The notes: a model not told the origin generated them from the letters alone. Counted from the first letter of the stretch, positions 38,150-50,963 are shown. The stretch: DNA of 64,000 nt from Leptospira kirschneri serovar Cynopteri str. 3522 CT (GCF_000243695.2 NZ_AHMN02000011.1:447001-511000), one strand, 5' to 3'. Program-made: numbers and translations.

Positions 38150-39693
38150 ATTTTTATTCTAAATTCAACAAGGAAATTCTTGTAGGGATTCTGTCTCTGC
38201 TTGTTTTAGGAGGTTCTTTTTTTCTTTTTTGGAAAGAAGGTGCCGTGGATTTCGGAAAAAGAGAGGCGGTCGGAAACATCACTTTTAAATACAGAACCGC
38301 TCAGAGAAAATTTTCGGATCATATGATCTGGCAAGATGTGGAACAAAACTTTCCTATTTTTAATCAGGATTCTGTCAGAACCGACGAACTTTCGGAAGCG
38401 ATCGTTACTTTAAAATCTGGAACTAAGTTTGAGTTAGATCCTAGATCTATGATCGTGATTCATCTTAAGGAAGAAGAGGAACTTTTAAAACTGGAAGAAG
38501 GTTCTGTAAAAATACAAACCGATCATTCCATGAGTTTGATTTCCGGAAAAACCGTTTTAAAGTCCAGCGACGAACACGGTATATTTCGTATAACGCGAAA
38601 TGATAACGACGTTGTGGAATCCACCAAAGGAAATCTAAGATGGACCGATTCCGAAGGACATATGGGTTTGATCCGGGAAGGAGAATCTGTCAGAGTAGGG
38701 AAGGATACAGTTATACCGATCCAGCAAGAATGGAAATTATTGGAGCCCGTGGATAATAATCGGTTTTTTCCGGAAACCGGAGATGCCAAAATTAGGTTTC
38801 GTTGGAAATCCGATTCTGGCTTTGTCGGTTTATTAGAAATTTCATTAAACCGAAATTTTAATTCTTTGATTTTTAAAAAGGAAATTAAAGGGGATTTTAC
38901 GGAGGAAAGTTTTCCGGAAGGGATTTATTATTGGAGACTCGTTTCTTCTGATAGGAAAAAATTTTCCGAAGTTCGTAAATTCAGAATTCTTCCTAATCCT
39001 CCCGTGACCTTATTGTTTCCTTTGAAAAATACAACTCTGGAAGGAAGCGCGTTACAATCTTTTCGTTGGAAACCTTCACAGTTGGCTACCGGTTATATTT
39101 TAGAAATTTCGCAATCTTCTGATTTTAAATCTGAACTCAAAAAAATTACGGTTTTTAAAACTTCGATTTCTATTCCTTTGTCCGTAGGTAGGTATCATTG
39201 GAGAGTAAAAACTTTTTCTAATTTATCAAATATGTCTTCTGTATCCGAAGTTAGATCTTTTTCTATAGAGGATATAAAGTCTATTATAAGTTCTGAAACT
39301 ATTTCTATTGAAGCAGTTCAAAAAAATAAAGATGATTTTAACGGAAATGAGATAGAGAGAATTCCTAAATTGGTATATCCTATTCACGGTGGGACCGTGG
39401 ATATGACGGGACGAAATTCGATCGTATTTAGATGGAAACATAACTCTAATTCTAAAACGGAGAAATGGAATCTAAATCTTTATGGAAAAAACGGGGAGCC
39501 TATATTCAAAAGATCTGTAAATGGAGAATCTTTTCGCTTAACGGATCTAAGTATTTTAGACGTTGGAAAATTTCGGTGGGCATTGATTCAAGAAGGAAAC
39601 GAATCCAATCAAAACAAGGCGGAATTTACGATCGTTTTGAGAGAGGACTTAGCGACTCCCGAAACGAAAACAACTGGTAAAAAAGGAGAGTGA
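38146..39693 (+). CDS. FecR-domain membrane protein with fibronectin-like repeats
   Basis: A 515-residue protein. An N-terminal anchor at about residues 10-28 (EILVGILSLLVLGGSFFLFW) is followed by a FecR domain (about 45-185, with LKSGTKFELDPRSMIVI and LKLEEGSVKIQT). After that come Ig/fibronectin-like beta repeats (FRWKSDSGFVGLLEISLNRNF, FRWKPSQLATGYILEISQS, YHWRVKTFSN, FRWKHNSNSKTEKWNLNLYG). FecR domains sit in the periplasm and relay envelope signals. The start lies in the cyclase stop (ATGA), so the pair is translationally coupled. I infer that the FecR protein modulates, or is modulated by, the cyclase. Confidence 0.85.
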   Translation: MNFYSKFNKEILVGILSLLVLGGSFFLFWKEGAVDFGKREAVGNITFKYRTAQRKFSDHMIWQDVEQNFPIFNQDSVRTDELSEAIVTLKSGTKFELDPRSMIVIHLKEEEELLKLEEGSVKIQTDHSMSLISGKTVLKSSDEHGIFRITRNDNDVVESTKGNLRWTDSEGHMGLIREGESVRVGKDTVIPIQQEWKLLEPVDNNRFFPETGDAKIRFRWKSDSGFVGLLEISLNRNFNSLIFKKEIKGDFTEESFPEGIYYWRLVSSDRKKFSEVRKFRILPNPPVTLLFPLKNTTLEGSALQSFRWKPSQLATGYILEISQSSDFKSELKKITVFKTSISIPLSVGRYHWRVKTFSNLSNMSSVSEVRSFSIEDIKSIISSETISIEAVQKNKDDFNGNEIERIPKLVYPIHGGTVDMTGRNSIVFRWKHNSNSKTEKWNLNLYGKNGEPIFKRSVNGESFRLTDLSILDVGKFRWALIQEGNESNQNKAEFTIVLREDLATPETKTTGKKGE

Positions 39694-39697
39694 CGGA

Positions 39698-40516
39698 TTG
39701 AGATCTGTAGTCTTAAAAATTTTGGTTCTTTTTTGTTTGTTTATTAGTTATTCTGCATATTCAGAAGAAAGAAAGTATACCTATTACATAGAATGGAACG
39801 AAGTGAAAGGGAATAACGGTTATAAGGTGGAAGTCAGAAAGGTTTCCAGTCCTGAAACCCTTGTAGCCGAAGAAAAAACGGCTACTAGTAGTTTGGAATT
39901 TTTAATTCCTGCGGGTGAATACGAATTTAGAATTTCGGCTCTGAACCGTTTCGGAAAACCGTCTTCTTGGAGTCAGTGGTCTTCTTTTCAAGTGGAACAA
40001 GACAGGCCCAAGAGTGTTGTGGAGGCGGAAAAAAAATTGGCTGCCACGGGTGTTTCCACTTGGAAGGTATGGGTTCCTGGTTTGTTACCGATCGAAAGAA
40101 AAGAATATATCAAGACCTCTTTGATCTTTTTGTGGTTTGGTGCGCTCGCAGTTGCGGGTAACGCGGAAAGAGTCGCAGGTAATTCTTTTGCACAATCCGC
40201 CACGAATGATCCCACGTTTTTAACATTAGTTTCTTTTTATGCGCCCTTGCCGTTATCGATCTATTTTCTTCATCAAAGAGACGGAGATAAAAAGGAATAT
40301 GAAAGACATCAAAATAATCAGGTGAGTATAGGTCTTTTAGCTATTTTGAGTTACGGTTTAAATGTATGGTTGGAAAAACGTTCTTTTCATTCTACTACCG
40401 TTTTGATAGAATCCAAACCGGAAAGTATATTCAGAGGAAACGATTCTTATATACAACCAAACGTTTTGTTTTCTTTGGGAAGGTTTGAAATCAGTTTTAG
40501 GAGGGAATTAGAATGA
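39698..40516 (+). CDS. Signal-peptide protein with fibronectin-III-like domain and membrane spans
   Basis: A 272-residue protein from TTG 39698, just after the FecR-domain gene. A signal peptide (KILVLFCLFISYSAYSEE) leads into a fibronectin-type-III-like domain (YTYYIEWNEVKGNNGYKVEVRKV, then AGEYEFRISALNRFGKPSSWSQW, residues about 28-105). Hydrophobic segments follow (LIFLWFGALAVAGNAE, LTLVSFYAPLPLSIYFL, QVSIGLLAILSYGLNVWL). It overlaps the next gene by 4 bp. It is part of the cyclase-FecR operon, probably an envelope protein, with no known function. Confidence 0.7.
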   Translation: MRSVVLKILVLFCLFISYSAYSEERKYTYYIEWNEVKGNNGYKVEVRKVSSPETLVAEEKTATSSLEFLIPAGEYEFRISALNRFGKPSSWSQWSSFQVEQDRPKSVVEAEKKLAATGVSTWKVWVPGLLPIERKEYIKTSLIFLWFGALAVAGNAERVAGNSFAQSATNDPTFLTLVSFYAPLPLSIYFLHQRDGDKKEYERHQNNQVSIGLLAILSYGLNVWLEKRSFHSTTVLIESKPESIFRGNDSYIQPNVLFSLGRFEISFRRELE

Positions 40517-41280
40517 TCGCACAAAAAATCGATTTCTTAAAAAAGGTTCCCTCTTTGTGGAATGAAATTTATATTTTTAGTAATTGGATTAAAAACATTC
40601 AAAAAATAATATATTCTTTTTTGATTATGTTTTGTTTCTTATCGAGTTGTTCGGTTCCGTTTCCGGATTTTAATTCGAGCCTTTTGTTGTTACCTTTGTT
40701 GAATGCAAACAATACAAATAACGTTTCTGATCCTAATCTCGAATTGAAATATATTTTTGTCACCGTTACAGGAACAACCGGACAATTAGGTGCGGGGGCC
40801 GTGACCGGGGCGGACAACATTTGTACGAACGAAAAAAACACGAACTTTACTTCTTTACCCGGAAACGGGACCGACTATAAGGCTTTGATTGCTTCGACGG
40901 TGGCTCCTATACGAAGAGCTTGTAATGCTACTCCTAATTGTACCAACTCTGTGGAAAATACAAATTGGGTTCTTTTGCCTAATCAAGAATATTATAAGGG
41001 AACGGTCACTTCTCCTGTAAAAGTATTTACTACTAATCCTGCGGGGATTGTAATTTTTCCATCTCTTAGTTCGATTGATTCTAATGCTGCTACTACTTGG
41101 TGGACGGGAATAGAAAACGATTGGATTTCCAGTCCGGATCACTGTGCTAACTGGACGGATGGAACTGCCGTTAGTAATGGACAGTTCGGTATCGGAAATA
41201 CCATTTCTAATGCTTCTATCGGGTCAGGATTCACTTTGGATTGTAGTATTTCCAGAAAACTAGTCTGTGTTAGGCAATAA
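40513..41280 (+). CDS. DUF1554 lipoprotein
   Basis: A 255-residue lipoprotein closing the cyclase-FecR operon. The signal segment (IIYSFLIMFCFLSSC) ends in lipobox LSSC at about residue 46. The body (YIFVTVTGTTGQLGAGAVTGADNIC, PGNGTDYKALIAST, NTNWVLLPNQEYY, TTWWTGIENDWISSPDHCANWT and C-terminal SRKLVCVRQ) matches DUF1554, with its conserved ADxxC, YKALI and W-TG-Cys features. DUF1554 is abundant in Leptospira and unexplained. A second example is fused to the protease-like lipoprotein at 30127. It is likely exposed in the periplasm or at the surface. Confidence 0.82.
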   Translation: MIAQKIDFLKKVPSLWNEIYIFSNWIKNIQKIIYSFLIMFCFLSSCSVPFPDFNSSLLLLPLLNANNTNNVSDPNLELKYIFVTVTGTTGQLGAGAVTGADNICTNEKNTNFTSLPGNGTDYKALIASTVAPIRRACNATPNCTNSVENTNWVLLPNQEYYKGTVTSPVKVFTTNPAGIVIFPSLSSIDSNAATTWWTGIENDWISSPDHCANWTDGTAVSNGQFGIGNTISNASIGSGFTLDCSISRKLVCVRQ

Positions 41281-41306
41281 AAAAACAAACGAACTTGGAA
41301 CAATGA

Positions 41307-41405
41307 TATTACTCATAACTATATAATAAGTACCTAATGTTTTACATGGAATCGGCGTTTTGTGATAGAATTAACGATGCTTATTTTTATAGAGATCAGC
41401 AATAG
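41307..41405. repeat. About 99-bp repeat shared with 63022-63119
   Basis: It shares TATTACTCATAACT, CATGGAATC, GTTTTGTGATA and TTTTATAGAGATCAG, all in the same order and spacing. Identity is roughly four in five by eye. No inverted ends were seen; it may be the remnant of a larger mobile or intergenic element. Confidence 0.75.
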
Positions 41406-41564
41406 GATGAATAAAACAAAAACATATTAGGTTCTTTATATTTTTTTTGAATGTTATTTGAGATTAAGAATGAACTGTGTATAAATGGAGTTTTTGAAAA
41501 AACGTATCTACGATTAACTGTTGATTCGGTTTGATGAAAAAAACGGAAGAGGGCCGATTTTGTG

Positions 41565-41782
41565 ATAATTCTAATGTAAGTGAGATCGACGTAAGAAAAT
41601 CGAGGCGAATCCGGCTTGCCACAAGCAAACCGGACCGGGCTCTTTAGCTCTGGTCAATAAATTGTATAAAAGAAACGTAATGCAATATATCGTCTTAATT
41701 TACAATTTAGAACGCGATCCATAGAGAGCGTTCTGCTTTAGTTCCCCCGCATCGATCCCTTTCGCGTTATGACTTATAGTAT
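41565..41782 (-). repeat. Dispersed intergenic repeat (family B), inverted copy
   Basis: Contains ACGTAAGAAAATCGAGGCGAATCC, the stem pair CCGGCTTGCC/GCAAACCGG, then CTCTTTAGCTCTGGTCAATAAATTG and GAACGCGATCCATAGAGAGCG. Read in reverse, these match the order found at 47160-47504 and 61581-61791. Non-coding. Confidence 0.75.
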
Positions 41783-42049
41783 GAAAATGAACTTAAATAG
41801 ATTCAATGTTTTTATTTTCAATTTGTTGAATATATTTTGAATGAGCGTATTTCTTTGAAAGAATTTTAGGGAGATTCCAAACTGTTTTTAGATTTTTACA
41901 GATGTCTGAGTAATAGGATAATTTTGAATTTTTTGACAAATCGTTACTTGGAAGCTAAATTTTCAACAACGTATTGTGTAATTCTCAGTAATAGAGTTTT
42001 ATAACGAGTTAAATTTTATTTTTATAATATAGGATAAATTGGTTTTTTT

Positions 42050-43585
42050 ATGTTTATTAAGTTTATTGTATCGGTTTTCATTATATTACAATTCAGTTGC
42101 AATAGTACATCGGCTATTGTATATACTTTTAAAGGGAAAGAAAAATTTTATCCGTATTCTGGAGCGGTACTTGCTTTTGAACGTTTGATCTGGGAAACAT
42201 GTCCTCCTAAGCCATTTTCAAAAAGTTTTTGGGACGTATTGATTCTAATCGATCTTCCTTTTACCTTAGTGTTCGATACCATTCTTTTACCGGTATCTTT
42301 TCCTTATTACTTATATGTGGAATCCGGTTCACCTGGATCTAAAAGTTGGTATTATAACACGCGGAAAGAAAAACTTTATACTTTTATAGCAAAGAATTCT
42401 TCGAACGACATTCTAAGTTTGACTTTAGAAATTCTAGAAAAAGATAGTAAATACATATATATAAAGTTGCTAATGTCTATCTCACGTTTAGAAGAAAAAG
42501 TTTTACATTTACAAAAGAAAGGAATTGCTCTCAATAAAGATTTAGAATATTTGATGTCAGTTTCGTATAACGGTAAAATAGACCCAGGATTACAATTGAA
42601 ACAACACGTTGAAATTGTAGGTATAGTCTATGAACAATTTAGGGAACATCCAAAATTAAAATCTATAAATGATGAAGATTTATGGAAAAATTATTTTGAA
42701 ATCGTATGGAGAAATTATTTTTCTAAAGGGGGACTCATTCGTAATCCGGACGTTTTAAAGAAAATTTTAGATGAATTTTCAGATCCAAAAGACACAGCCA
42801 TTTTGTTCCAGGAGATTGCTTCTTTTTATTCGGAACGGAGTCGAGATGGACTTTATCCTGATTTTGTCATAAGCCCTAGTTCTCAAAGTACTTTTGAATC
42901 TTTCGAAGTCCGTTCAAACTTAGGACTTCCAAAAACAAATCAAGAATTTTGGAAAAACCAAATTCAAATTTTATTGGAACTAGATAGAATGATTCGTAAG
43001 GATTTTACTCATTTAAAAAAAAGTTTGGATCCAGTTTGGAAAGAAGCGATTTCATCCGGAGTTGTATCTTATCATTATACTGCTTTGGAAAAAGTGTTTC
43101 GAGAATTTCCGAAAGAAACAAAAATCTCCATCGAAAATTTATTTAAAAAAGCAATAGATAGTGATAATCCCGATTCTGTACAGTTTGTAGGAGAGTATAT
43201 TTCCGATTTTAGTATATATTTTGCATCTGATCGAAAGATGATCCTTACCGTGCTCCGATCTTCTAAGATACTTGAAAAATTGTTACAAGCGGGATTGGAT
43301 CCCAATCGGATCTATGGATTTAAAAAAAGCGTATTCGTCAACGGTCGCTGGATCGATGGGATTGAAGAAGATACTTTTTTAATACTTTGTTTAGAGGACA
43401 GTAAAGAAACATCCATAAATTCATTGCAATTATTATTGAAGTACGGAGCTAAAACGGATTTAGCTGTAAAAAGATATTCTCTTGGAAAAGAATATTTATA
43501 CAATCCTCATGCTGCTTTAGAGAATTCTAATTCTTCTCTTAAACGTAAGATATTTACAGAGTGGATGAAAAAGAAATTTAAATAA
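42050..43585 (+). CDS. YceK-like lipoprotein with ankyrin-like C-terminus
   Basis: A 511-residue protein. The leader [13 protein letters not shown] gives a lipobox (LQFSC). Residues about 18-95 match the YceK/DUF1375 lipoprotein pattern ([13 protein letters not shown], then [24 protein letters not shown]). The long middle is helical. The end has ankyrin-like units ([34 protein letters not shown]). This fusion architecture is one I do not recognise from a named family. It is monocistronic, with repeat-rich gaps on both sides. Confidence 0.65.
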   Translation: MFIKFIVSVFIILQFSCNSTSAIVYTFKGKEKFYPYSGAVLAFERLIWETCPPKPFSKSFWDVLILIDLPFTLVFDTILLPVSFPYYLYVESGSPGSKSWYYNTRKEKLYTFIAKNSSNDILSLTLEILEKDSKYIYIKLLMSISRLEEKVLHLQKKGIALNKDLEYLMSVSYNGKIDPGLQLKQHVEIVGIVYEQFREHPKLKSINDEDLWKNYFEIVWRNYFSKGGLIRNPDVLKKILDEFSDPKDTAILFQEIASFYSERSRDGLYPDFVISPSSQSTFESFEVRSNLGLPKTNQEFWKNQIQILLELDRMIRKDFTHLKKSLDPVWKEAISSGVVSYHYTALEKVFREFPKETKISIENLFKKAIDSDNPDSVQFVGEYISDFSIYFASDRKMILTVLRSSKILEKLLQAGLDPNRIYGFKKSVFVNGRWIDGIEEDTFLILCLEDSKETSINSLQLLLKYGAKTDLAVKRYSLGKEYLYNPHAALENSNSSLKRKIFTEWMKKKFK

Positions 43586-44159
43586 CGTGAGTTTTACCTT
43601 TTTAAAGGTAACAAAACGTGTCTCCGCAAATTTTAGAGTCTTTCAATGTAGGATTGAATGGGTTCGGATCACGAGCTGCTACGAGTTATACGTTTGTTCT
43701 GGAAGCTCAACGTTTCTGATTGTTGCCGGAATACATTTTTGTAATTTATATATATTTTAAAAAAATAAGATATTCTAATATATAAAGACAAGACTTTTTG
43801 TGTTCTTGACACAAATTGAGTTAGATTTGAAAAAATAGAAAAAAGGTTGGTTGACTATGTTTACTTTTATCTGTTTTTTTAGAACCTAAATCAACGTGAA
43901 TTCGATGGTTGAAAATCTTGGCGTATAAAACTCAATGTAACGACTCCCTGAACGCCGATCCTTAGAGAGGCATTAGTCCGTGTTTTCTTATACCCAAGTC
44001 ACATTATTAAAGCGTAAACTATTGAATCGGTACTGTATTATATAGTTCTGAGCTGATAATAAAGGCGGTTTATATTTTTTGTTCATTAGAGTTGTTGAAA
44101 AGTTAATTCTTGATCTGTTTCCGTTGTATTGCTTTATAGAATATTCTAATTTATATATA
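43586..44159. repeat. Gap with dispersed-repeat fragments and a partial MITE
   Basis: TAACGTGAGTTTT overlaps the stop of the gene at 43585, and CAACGTGAATTCG lies near 43893. Positions about 43918-44010 (CTTATACCCAAGTCACATTATT) resemble the ends of family B copies. A truncated family A MITE starts at 44088 (AGAGTTGTTGAAAAGTTAATTC) and loses similarity by about 44135. No gene. Confidence 0.55.
44088..44135. repeat. MITE-like element, family A, truncated copy
   Basis: The left terminus AGAGTTGTTGAAAAGTTAATT, preceded by TA, matches the copies at 54089 and 61165 for about 45 bp. The right half and terminus are missing. Confidence 0.7.
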
Positions 44160-44750
44160 TTAGTAAAGACTAAATCGAACCGGAATCAAAACTTTGACTG
44201 TGATCGGCTTGCCGTCCAAAATGGAAGGAGAATATCTTTTTTTGTAGAATGCTTCGATTGCTGCTTCGTCTAAACCGAACCCAAGGGATTTTCCGACAGA
44301 ACGAACTCTTAACACTTGTCCATTCTCTGCAATGATTACCTCTAAAGTAGAGGTTCCGGTAATACCTGCAGATCTGGCTTCGTCGGGATAATCTGGAGTG
44401 ATATTCGGAGTTAGATCTACCGGAGCGGTTGCGCCGGAAATGATTGCGTCTTGTGCGCCTGCAATTCTAGGATCTTCCTTTTTTTTAATTGTATCGGTTA
44501 CTTCAAATTCTCCGTCGTCTGCTGCTTCTCCAACGTTTGGTTCTTGAATGACTAAGTTGTCTACAAATGCAACTTCATCTACAAGCCGATCCAATCGATC
44601 GAATTGAACGGAAGGTGTGTACCAAAAAAATAGAATGAATATTTGTAGAAGAAAGGAGACGGAAAGAAAAAATTCCATCCGATAACGATCAATCCATCTT
44701 CTGAACCTACTCTTTTTCGCGATGGTAATTGTAGAGTTAGATGTTACCAT
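44160..44750 (-). CDS. tonB: TonB family energy transducer
   Basis: A 196-residue protein with a cytoplasmic N-terminus, one membrane anchor ([18 protein letters not shown], about residues 28-46), an acidic periplasmic spacer and a TonB C-terminal domain. That domain includes [32 protein letters not shown], then [25 protein letters not shown] and [11 protein letters not shown]. It carries proton-motive-force energy to TonB-dependent receptors. It closes a four-gene operon with exbB, exbD and exbD, spaced 3-8 bp apart. The TonB-dependent receptor at 48003 is a likely client. The spacer lacks the Pro-rich run of E. coli TonB. Confidence 0.92.
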   Translation of the reverse strand: MVTSNSTITIAKKSRFRRWIDRYRMEFFLSVSFLLQIFILFFWYTPSVQFDRLDRLVDEVAFVDNLVIQEPNVGEAADDGEFEVTDTIKKKEDPRIAGAQDAIISGATAPVDLTPNITPDYPDEARSAGITGTSTLEVIIAENGQVLRVRSVGKSLGFGLDEAAIEAFYKKRYSPSILDGKPITVKVLIPVRFSLY

Positions 44751-44753
44751 CGA

Positions 44754-45164
44754 TCAAAGGCCTCCGCCTTGAGTGGTTTTTGTGACTAGGGATATTTTCA
44801 ATGCACCTGCTTCTTTCAAAAGTTCAAAGGTGCCGTCTAATTCTGCATATGGTAAATTTTTATCTGCGTGGATCAGAACTTTAAGATCGGGAGTAGTAGT
44901 AAGTTTGGCTCTTACGTGATTAATCGCTTCGTTCAAAGGCATTTTGACTTGATTGAAATATACCGCTTTATCCGCGCCTAGATATAGGTTTGCTATTTTT
45001 TTATTTAACTGTTCTCCACCTGGAACGTCTGGAAGAGCAATCGGTAGATCCGGGTCCGTATCTAAAACGGAAGTAACCATAAAAAAAACCAAAAGTAAAA
45101 ATGCGATGTCCGCCATTGAGCTGACTGGGATCGAAGGTGGATTTTTTTTCTTTTTTAAACTCAT
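44754..45164 (-). CDS. exbD: ExbD/TolR family biopolymer transport protein
   Basis: 136 residues. A basic N-terminus ([22 protein letters not shown]) leads into a single TM ([13 protein letters not shown]) containing the conserved proton-carrying Asp (MADIAF), then a periplasmic domain ending [13 protein letters not shown]. It pairs with ExbB to power TonB. It lies between a second exbD and tonB. Confidence 0.93.
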   Translation of the reverse strand: MSLKKKKNPPSIPVSSMADIAFLLLVFFMVTSVLDTDPDLPIALPDVPGGEQLNKKIANLYLGADKAVYFNQVKMPLNEAINHVRAKLTTTPDLKVLIHADKNLPYAELDGTFELLKEAGALKISLVTKTTQGGGL

Positions 45165-45167
45165 ATT

Positions 45168-45587
<420 letters not shown>

Positions 45588-45613
45588 AAGGATACCTTCA
45601 TTCAAAAAAACGA

Positions 45614-46417
45614 TTATACTTTTTGGGAATTTCTTTTTAAGAATTCCTTATATATCCTGTTTGCTGCTTCTTCGATTTCGGAAGTAAAACCGTCGATTCT
45701 AGAAGTCAGGTATTGATGGAATGTCATTGCAGGGATCGCAACGATCAAACCCGCAGCAGTTGTAATTAACGCTTCTTTAATACCACCAGCGACTACTTTT
45801 GCGTTTACTTGATCCGCGTTTGCGATTGCGTCAAATGCGTTGATCATACCGGAAACGGTTCCTAAAAATCCGATCAAAGGAGCGATCGTAGAAACTGCAG
45901 CAAGGATTACAAGTCCTCTTTCCAATACGGTAATTACTTCCGCCGCTTCTCTTTCTACACCTTTTGCGAAAATTTCAGCGTCTCCGGAAGATACTTCGAT
46001 TCCACCCGCTAAAACTTGAGTGATTTTATAGTCTTTTCTTTCGTCTAGAAATCCGCGAACCGAGTCCAAACCTTTTGAGTCCATGGTTTCGCCTAAGTCT
46101 ATGTTGTATCCTTTGGGAAGAAGTTTTGCTGTAGCTAGGAAATAAATTCTTTCAAATATGATTCCTAACGCTACGATTGAAGAAAGTGCTAAAGGATACA
46201 TGGTCCAACCGCCTAAGAGAAAAAGATCTACAAATCCCCAGCTTTTGTCTGCTTTGGGAGTTTCGGTTTTAGATGTTTCAGTTGTGGGAGTGGTTTGTGT
46301 TTGTTCCGGTGTTTTATCTTGTGCGAATATTACAGATGTGGAAATTGAAATCATTCCAGAAAGGATCTGTGCTACGAACACCCATTTGAATTCTTTTTTT
46401 ATAGAGAAAAATTTCAT
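45614..46417 (-). CDS. exbB: ExbB/TolQ/MotA family proton channel protein
   Basis: 267 residues with an N-terminal signal-like segment and a Thr/Pro/Glu-rich stretch. Three TMs follow: [46 protein letters not shown] and [21 protein letters not shown]. The [15 protein letters not shown] motif and ALxTTAxGLxVAIPA are the ExbB/TolQ/MotA signature. It forms the pentameric channel with ExbD and energises TonB. It is the first gene of the operon. Confidence 0.95.
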   Translation of the reverse strand: MKFFSIKKEFKWVFVAQILSGMISISTSVIFAQDKTPEQTQTTPTTETSKTETPKADKSWGFVDLFLLGGWTMYPLALSSIVALGIIFERIYFLATAKLLPKGYNIDLGETMDSKGLDSVRGFLDERKDYKITQVLAGGIEVSSGDAEIFAKGVEREAAEVITVLERGLVILAAVSTIAPLIGFLGTVSGMINAFDAIANADQVNAKVVAGGIKEALITTAAGLIVAIPAMTFHQYLTSRIDGFTSEIEEAANRIYKEFLKRNSQKV

Positions 46418-46548
46418 CGACGTCTCCGATTAAAATGTCTCTGTAATATATCTTTGATTTGTTACTAAGTGATTACAAAAGGATTACGGATCTAAGATTT
46501 AGAGGACACTTTGTGTATGATAAACAAGGCGTATTCCAATGTTTACTG

Positions 46549-47082
46549 CTAGGACGTATGAAGATAATACGGATATTTGTTCGTCATTGGGTTTGGTTCG
46601 AATTGTAATTCTCTCGAAATGAGATTTTGTCTCCTGTTTATCTTCCAGATCATTTTGTAAGTCCAATGAAAGCTAGGAACTCCTTGGTTCAAAGTTTTCA
46701 CAAAAAAATCTTCCTCTCCACCCAGGTCCTCCAACCAAAGCATGTAATTGAAAAGATAACATCTCGAAACCCCATGGGCGGCCGCTAACACACCCAAGTT
46801 CGCCCAAACCCCAGTATTCACACGAATGCTAAACTTTTTCATCTTGCCAACGCCACGATTGTATTTGATTTTCCCTGCCTTATAATGAAGACGTTCCATC
46901 GAAGCGATCCGCTTAGAATACTTTCTCAATAAAATGGGAAGTTTGCTCCGAAGAGCTTTTCTCTCTTGAGAATTCAAACGATTCCAATAATCATCCGGGA
47001 CCAAAAGGGAATCCGTTCCAACAGAATTTTCTACCAAAGCAGACTCAATTTTTTGACAGTCATTCAATAAAAGAATATCCAT
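46549..47082 (-). CDS. DUF1564 family protein
   Basis: A 177-residue protein matching the Leptospira-specific DUF1564 family: SLLVPDDYWNRLNSQERKAL, LPILLRKYSKRIASMERLHY, and a central RVNTGVWANLGVLAAAHGVSRCYLFNYMLWLE that looks like a small DNA-binding-type helix pair. The family is multi-copy in Leptospira and unexplained. It lies 130 bp upstream of exbB on the same strand; this may be chance, as its upstream gap is full of repeats. Confidence 0.75.
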   Translation of the reverse strand: MDILLLNDCQKIESALVENSVGTDSLLVPDDYWNRLNSQERKALRSKLPILLRKYSKRIASMERLHYKAGKIKYNRGVGKMKKFSIRVNTGVWANLGVLAAAHGVSRCYLFNYMLWLEDLGGEEDFFVKTLNQGVPSFHWTYKMIWKINRRQNLISRELQFEPNPMTNKYPYYLHTS

Positions 47083-47159
47083 ACCAGAAACGGTTCTTCG
47101 AACTTTCTAAACGGAGCGTTTTATCAATTTTTTTTCGAACTAAACACAAAATTTTAATT

Positions 47160-47504
47160 TAACGTGAGTGAGCGCGAAAGGGATCAAATGCGAGGGAACT
47201 TTAGTAGAACGTTCTCTCAAACTAAGGCCGTCTCGCTCTCTGAACTCAGCGTTTCGTTCTACGGGCGCTCGAAGTAACTCAGCAAAACGTTTTCCTGAAA
47301 CTCAATGCATCGCTCGGTCGCTCTGGAAACTCAGCGTCTCACTCTCCATCATAACGTTCGACAGATCGCATTTTATATTAAAACTAAAGACGATTCTTAT
47401 ATAACGTTTTCTGAATGCAATTTATTGACAGAGCTAAAGAGTCCGGTCTTGCTGCCTGTGGCAAACCGGATTCGCCCAGGTTTATTTAACGTGAACTCAC
47501 ATTA
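47160..47504 (+). repeat. Dispersed intergenic repeat (family B), longest copy
   Basis: Starts TAACGTGAGTGAGCGCGAAAG and ends TTTAACGTGAACTCAC. In between are GGGAACTTTAGTAGAACGTTCTC, AACTCAGCAAAACG, AACTCAATGCATCGCTC, ATTTATTGACAGAGCTAAAGAG and the hairpin TTGCTGCCTGTGGCAAACCGG. The same blocks, in the same order, occur at 61581 and 62497 and inverted at 41565. Confidence 0.8.
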
Positions 47505-47641
47505 TTTTAGAATTTAAAAATAACTGAAAAATTTGTAAATATCCGGATATGACAGTGAACTCGAGCAGTTTATTATAAATTTATAAAGTATTTACTTATG
47601 CCATTATAAGGTTTTGAGACAAGTTCTTAAGTTGTTCAGAG

Positions 47642-47820
47642 TTACTACTCGGACGCATGAATAGAATACTTGGGTTAGATTGTTTCAAAAATTTGAATAT
47701 TTTGGTCCTGCTTTAAAATGCAGTAAATCCCGAATTTGTGGTATTTTTTAAGTAATACTATTTTTTTCGTAAATTCGGCCGTTAATAACTTAGTACTATT
47801 TTCATGCGTCCGAGTAGTAA
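47642..47820. repeat. 179-bp segment with perfect 19-bp inverted ends
   Basis: TTACTACTCGGACGCATGA at 47642-47660 is the exact reverse complement of TCATGCGTCCGAGTAGTAA at 47802-47820. The inside is AT-rich and non-coding. It could be a MITE or a very small insertion element; I saw no second copy in the window. Confidence 0.75.
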
Positions 47821-47957
47821 GTTAGATGACAAAGTGCAAAATAGCTTACATTCAAACAACGCTTTGCAATCAAAATTAAAGATAGCAGGATCAATAGAAT
47901 TTAAAATTATATATACGAAGCAAATTTCATCTCGGTGTTTTGGTCTGTCCCAGAATT

Positions 47958-47987
47958 ATTTTCTCTTCGCATACGCGAAGAGAAAAT
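47958..47987. terminator. 13-bp perfect hairpin after the TonB-dependent receptor gene
   Basis: ATTTTCTCTTCGC, loop ATAC, GCGAAGAGAAAAT. It sits 16 bp past the minus-strand stop at 48003 and probably ends that transcript. The run after the stem on the minus strand is AATTCTGG rather than poly-T, so classical termination is uncertain; the stem may instead protect the 3' end. Confidence 0.5.
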
Positions 47988-48002
47988 CGCCTTTGGTGAA
48001 AT

Positions 48003-50959
<2,957 letters not shown>

Positions 50960-50963
<4 letters not shown>

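Larger units (their letters stand above)
41281..42049. other. Repeat-filled gap downstream of the cyclase operon
   Basis: 769 bp without a gene. Positions 41307-41405 are an approximately 99-bp block repeated at 63022-63119, and 41565-41782 are a dispersed repeat copy (inverted). TATAATATAGGATAAAT just before 42050 may carry the promoter or ribosome binding site of the next gene. Confidence 0.6.
47083..48002. repeat. Repeat-rich gap: family B copy, 19-bp inverted repeats and a 13-bp hairpin
   Basis: 920 bp without a credible gene; open frames here are repeat sequence. Positions 47160-47504 are a family B repeat. Positions 47642-47660 and 47802-47820 are a perfect 19-bp inverted pair. Positions 47958-47987 are a perfect hairpin just past the TonB-dependent receptor stop. 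Confidence 0.7.

Noticed and set aside
47168..47517. Two short ORFs in the gap upstream of the DUF1564 gene
   Set aside because: They lie wholly within a family B repeat that occurs elsewhere without an open frame.
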